Shown here: in pieces, positions 58,023-64,000 of the stretch
Layout of the letters: every line of letters begins with the position of its first letter
Numbering within the stretch: the first letter of the stretch is position 1
Origin: Cyanobacteriota bacterium SRBZ.bins.94.201705
GTDB taxonomy: Bacteria > Cyanobacteriota > Cyanobacteriia > Cyanobacteriales > Cyanobacteriaceae
Reading direction: 5' to 3'
DNA length: 64,000 bases
NCBI GenBank assembly: GCA_030549855.1
Contig: JAUQQP010000035.1
Location: 1 to 64,000, forward strand
Notes under the pieces: generated by a model
Told to the model about the DNA's origin: nothing
Database searches by the model: none
The model's input: only the letters and a program-made list of their open reading frames with translations
Made by a program: the position numbers and the translations under genes

Positions 58023-59825
58023 CTACAACCCGTATATTTTTATCACTAGCCATGGCACTATAAAAGTAAACAAGATAGTGAGAGGGAGACCAATACGAGT
58101 GTAGTCGAGGAATTTATAACCTCCCGGGGCATATACCATAGTATTAGTCTGATAGCCAATAGGTGTCATAAAACTGTTAGAAGAGGCAAAGGTGACTACA
58201 TACATGAAAGAATAAGGATTAAGGGCAAAAATCTCCGCTATTTTTACGGCAATAGGTAACATTATTACCACAGTAGCCTGATTGGAAAGGACTTCTGTCA
58301 AAATGGCAGTGACTAGATACAATACCACTAAAAGCCAATAACCGGAAAGATTGCTGGCAAGACGGGTAATATTATCTGCTAGCCATTGGTTTGTGCCAGA
58401 ATTATCCATGGCAATACCAAGGGGGATTAAGCCGGCGAGGAGGAAGATTATATCCCATCTTACTGCCCCATAGACTTCCCCGGGTTTAAGACAACCGGTA
58501 ATTACCATCAAAATCACACCGGCTAGACTAGTTACCAGAATAGGCAAAATATCAAAAGCAGAAAGAAGAATCACCCCGGCAACAATAGCTAAGGCTATAC
58601 CTGCCTTTTCCCTTCTTAGGTTTTCTATGTCTTTCTCCTCCAAAACCAACAACTCCCTCGTAGTCTGCAACCCTATAAAACTTTCCTTTGGCGCTTGCAC
58701 TAAAAGTAAGTCACCAAATTTCAAAGGTACTCGGCCAAGTCTTTCCCTAATGATTTCCTCCCCCCTCCTAATAGCCAAGACGGTGGCATTATATCTTTGT
58801 CTAAATCTAATATCTTTCAGGGTGGTGCCTACAAGCCGGGAATTGGAAAGGATTAATACCTCGGCAATTTTTTCCTCCTGTTGGCTTTTTCCCTGCAAAC
58901 TGTTAAACTTGAAATCTGCTAGTATTTCCACCCCCTTTTCGTCTTTAATTTTCAACAGACTATCACGACTGCCTCTTACCAGGAGAATATCCCCCACATT
59001 CAAGACTTTATCAGCCAGGGGAGGGGGAAAGTGGATATCATTGCGGATGATTTCCAACACGTCTAAATCGAATTTCCTCTGGATGCCACTACTTCTGAGG
59101 GTTTGTCCCACCAAACTGGATTTAGGGGTTATAATTATCTCGCTGACATATTCCTTTAACTGGTAGTCTTCGGCAAGAGAATCGCCACCAGGAGGTTTTC
59201 TGGCGGGTAACAACCTTGGCGCGGCTAAAGACAGATATACTAAGCCTATAAAGAAAACAGGAATACCCAGTTTAGTAAATTGAAACAGGGAGAATTCCTT
59301 ATACCCCAACTTGGCGGCTATGCCACTGGCTAGGATGTTAGTAGAGGTGCCCACTAAGGTGGTTAACCCCCCGAGAATGGTACAATAGGACAGGGGAATT
59401 AGCAGTTTGGAAACGGATACCTTTGTCTGTTTACTCCATTGTTCCACAATAGGTAAGAAAAGGGCCACTACCGGGTTATTATTCACAAAAGCACTTATAG
59501 AGCCAACCGTCAAGCCCAAAACAAACACCTGTCGACTAAGACTTTTTCCCCCCCAACTTATGAGAAAATCCCTCACAGTATTAATTACACCAGTTTTGGT
59601 AACCCCGGCACTGAGAATCAACATTGCCATGATGGTAATAGTAGCGGGGTTGCCGAAACCAGATATACCTTCCTCCGGTTTTACTAAACCTAGTATCATC
59701 AAGACGACAGTGACAGCCAATGCCGTCAAGTCTATTGGCAACCACTCGCCAACAAAGGCTATCAATGCTACAATTAACACCACTAGTGTCAGGGCTATGG
59801 GGGATATTTCCGGAAACCAATTCAT
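58023..59825 (-). CDS. SLC13-family permease with two RCK_C domains
   Basis: This 600-residue anion transporter (DASS/SLC13-like; sulfate or dicarboxylate) has two membrane halves (about 5-205 and 400-600) separated by two RCK_C/TrkA-C type regulatory domains (about 215-295 and 305-385, ending AGIALA). Conserved permease segments are FVNNNPVVALFLPIV near 110, STNILASGIAAKLG and SNQATVVIMLPIAVKIAEI. The substrate is not evident. It diverges from the cbiX gene across 91 bases. Confidence 0.88.
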   Translation of the reverse strand: MNWFPEISPIALTLVVLIVALIAFVGEWLPIDLTALAVTVVLMILGLVKPEEGISGFGNPATITIMAMLILSAGVTKTGVINTVRDFLISWGGKSLSRQVFVLGLTVGSISAFVNNNPVVALFLPIVEQWSKQTKVSVSKLLIPLSYCTILGGLTTLVGTSTNILASGIAAKLGYKEFSLFQFTKLGIPVFFIGLVYLSLAAPRLLPARKPPGGDSLAEDYQLKEYVSEIIITPKSSLVGQTLRSSGIQRKFDLDVLEIIRNDIHFPPPLADKVLNVGDILLVRGSRDSLLKIKDEKGVEILADFKFNSLQGKSQQEEKIAEVLILSNSRLVGTTLKDIRFRQRYNATVLAIRRGEEIIRERLGRVPLKFGDLLLVQAPKESFIGLQTTRELLVLEEKDIENLRREKAGIALAIVAGVILLSAFDILPILVTSLAGVILMVITGCLKPGEVYGAVRWDIIFLLAGLIPLGIAMDNSGTNQWLADNITRLASNLSGYWLLVVLYLVTAILTEVLSNQATVVIMLPIAVKIAEIFALNPYSFMYVVTFASSNSFMTPIGYQTNTMVYAPGGYKFLDYTRIGLPLTILFTFIVPWLVIKIYGL

Positions 59826-59916
59826 AGGCTAACCCAAATTTGGACTTACTTGACTTTTACTTGACTGGTTAGGGTTTTTGCATTGTAGACTAGTAGGAGT
59901 TTATTTGGGGGATTAA

Positions 59917-60654
59917 ATGAATTCTTCTGCCTTTCTCTTGGTGTGTCATGGTAGCCGTAGTGGCAATTATAGTTTGCAAGTCAAGAATTTTTGTGCCAGT
60001 TTGCGGAAGGATTTATGCAGTTTGGGTTTTACCTTTCCCCTCTTTGCCACCTATCTGGAATTGGCACAATCCCCCCTATCTGAGAGGATTAAACAACTAG
60101 CAGTCAATTTAGCCACAAATGGGTATGACAAGCTCTATATTCTACCACTATTTTTGTTGTCAGGCTACCATGTAGTCAAGGACATCCCCACAGAAGTAGC
60201 CTTGGCTGCCAAAGATTCCCCCCTTGTGTTGGAAATTATGCCTTCTTTGGGGCAAAACCCAGAGTTAGTCACCCTGTTACGGCAGTTATATGACACAGAG
60301 GGAGACTGTGAGAGGATTCTACTTGCCCATGGTACCAGTTTAGAAGGAGGCAATCAAGAGTTAGAAACCCTTGCCGGTAAGTTGGAAGCCAGACTTATTC
60401 TCTGGGGTGACAACTTTCCAGGTTTATCCTTTTCCCAGGAAGGTAAACCAATTGTAATCCTCCCCTATTTTCTATTCCCAGGTAGAATTATAGAGGACAT
60501 TGTCCAGCAGGTAGGACAGTTAGCCGAAAAACACCCCGGAAAGGTTAAACTACTACCAGTGTTAGGAGAAACCCCCCAACTGGGGAGACTACTAGTAAGA
60601 CAAATAATCCAGCAACTAGGTGTTACATCTCCACCCACACCTCGGGGTTTATGA
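59917..60654 (+). CDS. CbiX/SirB-type sirohydrochlorin chelatase
   Basis: This class II chelatase inserts Fe or Co into sirohydrochlorin for siroheme or cobalamin. It is 245 residues long, with two tandem CbiX-type halves. The metal-binding His residues are in LVCHGSRSGN (about 8-17), SGYHVVKDIP near 85, and LLAHGTSLEGG near 135. Cyanobacteria often use this protein for siroheme, since nitrite and sulfite reductases need it. The C-terminal codons form one arm of the next hairpin. Confidence 0.88.
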   Translation: MNSSAFLLVCHGSRSGNYSLQVKNFCASLRKDLCSLGFTFPLFATYLELAQSPLSERIKQLAVNLATNGYDKLYILPLFLLSGYHVVKDIPTEVALAAKDSPLVLEIMPSLGQNPELVTLLRQLYDTEGDCERILLAHGTSLEGGNQELETLAGKLEARLILWGDNFPGLSFSQEGKPIVILPYFLFPGRIIEDIVQQVGQLAEKHPGKVKLLPVLGETPQLGRLLVRQIIQQLGVTSPPTPRGL

Positions 60655-60675
60655 TTATCTACAACTATAAACCCC
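60644..60675 (+). terminator. Hairpin at the end of the cbiX gene
   Basis: GGGGTTTAT (60644-60652) pairs with ATAAACCCC (60667-60675) across a 14-base loop that contains the stop codon. A C-rich run, not a T-run, follows, so it may be a weak terminator or a 3'-end stabiliser. Confidence 0.5.
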
Positions 60676-63079
60676 CCGGAAGGGATATGCCTTTCCCTTT
60701 TTCCCCACCTTCCCCCGCTTGCAATATTCTCCATATTTGTTGAAAATTTTTTTTACAATTTCCTTATACATCTCCGAGGAAATCGCTTCTATTGCAATTC
60801 ACTCTCATCAGCTTGTTGATAAATAGAATAATGATTATCATTCGTATATATTTGGCCAAGTCCTATCAGATGCCTCTCTGAAAGTATCCCGTGGCGGATA
60901 GAGGAAAATGGATTATCATTCGTATGCGTCTGCTTAACCCCTATTCCAGGATAAACCTCGACAAAGGGCGAGGGACTATTATACATGTTATCACTGGCCA
61001 TCGCTGCTACTGCCCACCAGTAGATTGTCATCCGTCTGTAATTTTTCTCCCGAAACCCCTATCTGAGGCGATAATAAAATGATTATCATTCGTATAAATT
61101 CGTCTAATCCCAAAGGCTTTTGCCACAAGACACCATGACTAGTATCCCAGTGGCGAATATAGGAAAATAACCATTACTACGAATATAGGAAAATAACCAT
61201 TACTACTAGGCATTCATTCACCCTTCCCCTTCTTCCCTCTAGCAGACGACTAGTCATTTCTCCCTAGCGGTAAGCCCTCTATTTGAGAGAATGATTATCA
61301 TTCGTTTATATTCGCCTCACAAATGGGGGGTTGAGTAGCCTTTTCCACTTATTCCCTCCTGTTTTTAGTGGCGAGATAATGACTATCACCACTGTAAATT
61401 CATTTACCACCATTTCCAGATACCCTGGCGAGGGATTATTGTTGTCTCCACCAGCCACCCCAGAGTGTGACAATGGTTGTTAGCCACAGGGTTACCCCTT
61501 TCCCCGGGGTGTCATTTAGATTTTTATTCATCTACGGTTGGCGGCTTTCCCCTCACCAAACTCCTTCCAGAAAGGAATTGGGAGTTTTATACAGGCAAAC
61601 CACCTCTGCTGGGGGATAACCATCGTAGTTAGCATACAATTACTCGTTGGTGGGTAGTCGTGAGATTAGAGATTGCCTTCCAATATAGGGTAATGATTGT
61701 CACTGGTATACCCTCGACTAGTCTCCTTTTGACGAATACAGGAGAATGATTATCATTCGTCTAAAATTAGCTAATCCCCACTACTGGATAACCTCCTGCA
61801 GGTAAGAGACTATTATTCGTATCCCCTTCCCCTCCCATGAGAGTAGACTGGCTATCTCCACAACCCATAGCTTCGGCTACTCCCGTTTATTTCCAGAAAA
61901 CTGCCGACGGTGGCTGAAGGGTTTTTGTTAGTATCCAACTGGTTAGACAATTCTCCCTCCTCAGGGTAGCCACTTTTCCCTGCCGAAAACATACTAGTAG
62001 ACTGTCATTAATCTCCGGCTGTCAGACTAGTCAATTTCTTTACCCCTGACGACTACTTCCCCACCAGCTATCCTACTTCCTCTCCTCCAACAGAGGAAGA
62101 ATTACTAACATCCCATCAACCATCTGCCATCATTCCATGGGATACCTATTCCCACCTGTATTTCCCCCGCTTATTCCCCAGAAGGTTACTTGTTGGGGAT
62201 GAAGTGGTGATTGTCAGCATTTTGAGGGGTAACTGTCTTCCTCTATTCACGGTGATGATTACCATTCGTCTACGATTATCTCGCCAGGAGGAATTGTAGT
62301 TTCCGAAAAAGTTAGTTGTTTTACCTCAGAGAAGTTGTCGTTGGTAGACAGACTAGAAGTTATTTGCCTCCCCTTGGCTAGTATACAAACATGAAGACAA
62401 GACTAGTCCAAAAAAAGATAATAACCATTTTTATGTCACGGTCAACAGAAGGATGCCAATTACTCCTTCAAATAGAATAACTGCCAGTGGTATGCAATCG
62501 GAAAGGTGGCAACTGGGGTGACTAGTATGCCGGCAGTTAATCTTGTCTCCCAGTTAATCTTGTCTCGTGGTAGTCAACTGGTTGCCATAGCTGTAGGGAT
62601 ACAGAGAAATTGGGGTGATGGAGAAACCCAGAGACAAAAACTATCCTCTTCCCACTTCACCCCTTCCGGATAACTTCTGATGGCATACCCTTTGCCGGCA
62701 ACTGGTTGAAGGATACCTTTGCATGGGTTACCTTTGTTACCGGTAGGCGAATGATTATTACTGGCATCACAACTTTGATTACACGCTATGTTGCTAAAAT
62801 CTGTCGACTCCCCGGCGACAATATACGAATGGTTATCATTATTATGTATTTAGCGGCCCCACCACAAGAGGTGATTAGTAGTGGCATCCCTACCAGTCAT
62901 TTTCTCCCCCCACACCCCGAGTGTATATAGTGACTCCATTGTACTGAAATGGGCACACATGTGGCATCCACCCCCACCATAATCCATTTTTTAGCCCAGG
63001 GGGGTATAATAACTATCATTTAATCACATATAACTCCCCCGCCAATCCCCCACCCCCGTCGGGTGAAGACAGGGGATAC
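60655..63079. repeat. Diverged repeat array downstream of rsmE (array 3)
   Basis: This 2.4 kb between the convergent chelatase and rsmE genes holds no coding gene I can support. At least fifteen diverged copies of a motif occur: AATGATTATCATTCGT is exact at 60830, 61078, 61290 and 61745, with variants at 60911, 61376, 61692, 62253, 62750, 62826 and 63009. Copies usually have an AGTGGCGAATATAGGA-like lead-in and a CGTCTAATCCC-like tail. The same order occurs in the 3' coding DNA of rsmE (about 63085-63150 on this strand: CACTGCC, CATAGGGAGG, AAATTATC, CATTGCCGTAAGG, TAATTGCCC). I infer the array descends from that gene end. Confidence 0.7.
61154..61205. repeat. Exact 26-bp tandem duplication inside array 3
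   Basis: A 26-base unit that begins GAATATAGGAAAATAACC and ends ATTACTAC is present twice in tandem without any difference. It demonstrates recent copy-number change in the array. Confidence 0.85.
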
Positions 63080-63856
63080 CTAATTCCCACCACTGCCTTC
63101 CCATAGGGAGGAAATTATCGCCATTGCCGTAAGGGGTGCAGTAATTGCCCTTAAAATCCTTTTACCCAATGATACCACTTTAAAGCCCGATGCTATTGCT
63201 GTTTCTATTTCTTCTGTTGTCCAACCGCCTTCACATCCTGTAGCTACGACTATTTCTGAAGGAGGGTTGGGAGAGGAGAAGTCTCTTTGACAAGTGGAAA
63301 GCAGATGGGGAGAATCCCTCCTGGCACAAGCAATGTATTTTGGTATATTTCTTGTGCTAAACTCTACAAAAATCTCCTTTATGGGTCTGGGTTTGGTTAT
63401 ACTGGGTACGATAAGTCTTTCTGACTGTTCTACTGCTTCTTTTGCTATTTTCCTCCATCTTTGTATTTTATTCTCTCCTGGGTTAAGGAGGGTGCGCTCA
63501 GCCTTTGCTGGTAAGAAACTGGTTGCGCCTAATTCTGTACAAAAACGAATAATATCATCAAAACCGTTACCCTTGGGCAAGGCTACCACAAGAGTAACAC
63601 TGACGGGTAACTCCCTATTTTCTGATAAAGATTCTAGAATTTGAGCCCCATATTCTGTCAAACAAACACGCCAGGCTAAACCTTTACCATCTATTGCTAC
63701 AAAGGACGTCCCATTTTCCAATCTTACCACCCTTCGCAGATAATGCTCCTGTTCTCTATTCAAGACTATAATGTCTTCCCGTATTTGGTGGGAATCCACC
63801 ACCAGCCGAATGTCACTAGTCTTTCTCTTTTCCTCACCGACTACAGGCAACTTCAT
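63080..63856 (-). CDS. rsmE: 16S rRNA m3U1498 methyltransferase
   Basis: This SPOUT-fold enzyme methylates N3 of U1498 in 16S rRNA. It is 258 residues. The N-terminal PUA-like domain (EHYLRRVVRLENGTSFVAIDG near 38) is followed by the SPOUT knot with VATGCEGGWTTEEIE (about 207-221) and SLGKRILRAITAP (about 234-246). The RILRAxTAP form, replacing the RILRTETA of proteobacteria, is what I expect for cyanobacteria. The 3' end of the gene resembles the neighbouring array. Confidence 0.93.
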   Translation of the reverse strand: MKLPVVGEEKRKTSDIRLVVDSHQIREDIIVLNREQEHYLRRVVRLENGTSFVAIDGKGLAWRVCLTEYGAQILESLSENRELPVSVTLVVALPKGNGFDDIIRFCTELGATSFLPAKAERTLLNPGENKIQRWRKIAKEAVEQSERLIVPSITKPRPIKEIFVEFSTRNIPKYIACARRDSPHLLSTCQRDFSSPNPPSEIVVATGCEGGWTTEEIETAIASGFKVVSLGKRILRAITAPLTAMAIISSLWEGSGGN

Positions 63857-63894
63857 CTGTTAAATAACAGGCTAGGTAAAGTCTAACACAGTGG

Positions 63895-63999
63895 TTATAC
63901 CTCCAGGCTTTTCCTCCTTTGTTGTTGATGTTTCATGCCCAGTCCCAATCCCAATGCTAACACACTTCCCATAATAGTCAAGGGCTCGGGTACCTCTTC
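63895..63999 (-). CDS. PEP-CTERM protein, C-terminal end (truncated by window)
   Basis: The minus strand is open from the window edge to a stop at 63895 and encodes EEVPEPLTIMGSVLALGLGL followed by a basic tail (KHQQQRRKSLEV). This is a classic PEP-CTERM sorting tail: VPEP, a short membrane helix, and positive residues at the cytosolic end. In cyanobacteria such proteins are handled by exosortase-type enzymes and placed at or outside the cell envelope. The body of the gene lies outside the window. Confidence 0.85.
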   Translation of the reverse strand, partial: EEVPEPLTIMGSVLALGLGLGMKHQQQRRKSLEV

Positions 64000-64000
64000 A

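Noticed and set aside
60830-63020. A cluster of functional Fur boxes
   Set aside because: Only four copies are exact, they face no promoter, and the surrounding sequence also recurs in an order matching the rsmE gene end. Kept only as a secondary idea.

Overview
This is a chromosomal window from a cyanobacterium. The evidence is the set of lineage-specific proteins: Ycf35, Psb29/Thf1, an iron-uptake porin, a DICT-domain histidine kinase, a ComFB-family protein, DUF1995, DUF2997 and DUF4346 proteins, a YidC with a long lumen/periplasm-side insertion, and a PEP-CTERM protein. The small-protein and tRNA-synthetase complement suggests a Chroococcales-like lineage, but I cannot name a genus. I see no rRNA or tRNA gene, transposase, integrase, CRISPR array or phage gene.

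Layout. 1-4.8 kb: the 3' end of an iron porin, two small unknown genes, then a ybeY-dgkA-trpG-MBL hydrolase-cobU operon. 4.9-10.3 kb: a DICT/GAF histidine kinase, diverging from the ribosome/membrane-insertion operon rpmH-rnpA-PH-yidC-jag-DUF177. 10.3-28.6 kb: dense housekeeping genes (clpS, hemerythrin, asnS, a prepilin, a MidA-type methyltransferase, a TPR-like protein, an APH/P-loop kinase fusion, speD, glyS, lspA, an alpha/beta hydrolase, aroQ, a proA paralogue, tldD, proS, comFB). 28.6-42.7 kb: an anion permease, a GH38 alpha-mannosidase, a GH57 enzyme, tolC and tyrS, separated by unusually long convergent gaps. 42.8-47.8 kb: small conserved cyanobacterial genes, aspC, and the DUF1995-DUF2997-ycf35-ferredoxin run. 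47.8-60.7 kb: a pentapeptide protein, mscS diverging from an amt gene with a textbook NtcA site, paired crcB genes with selO-ROK kinase-rdgB-serS, thf1, a SLC13/RCK permease and a CbiX chelatase. 60.7-64 kb: a long non-coding array, rsmE, and the tail of a PEP-CTERM gene.

The most unusual signal is in the gaps. Three intergenic regions of about 1.9-2.4 kb (29.1-31.2, 35.8-37.7 and 60.7-63.1 kb) all lie between convergent genes and are filled with diverged tandem repeats rather than genes. In each, the best match I can find by eye to the repeat unit is the 3' coding end of the minus-strand gene that closes the gap: the SLC13-like permease, the GH57 enzyme and rsmE. A fourth convergent gap (tolC/tyrS) holds short, near-perfect tandem repeats touching the tyrS stop codon and may be a young version of the same thing. 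Very recent exact duplications of 15, 23 and 26 bases sit inside the older arrays. I read this as repeated copying of gene 3' ends outward into convergent gaps, giving satellite-like DNA with a higher-order (about 880-base) period in the first array. All alignments were made by eye and need a dot plot and relatives' genomes to confirm.

Other points of interest: a ProA paralogue with valine where the catalytic cysteine should be; a zinc-site-less ROK kinase; an alpha/beta hydrolase with a non-standard nucleophile elbow; and two short genes likely to be missed by annotation (47 and 34 residues).
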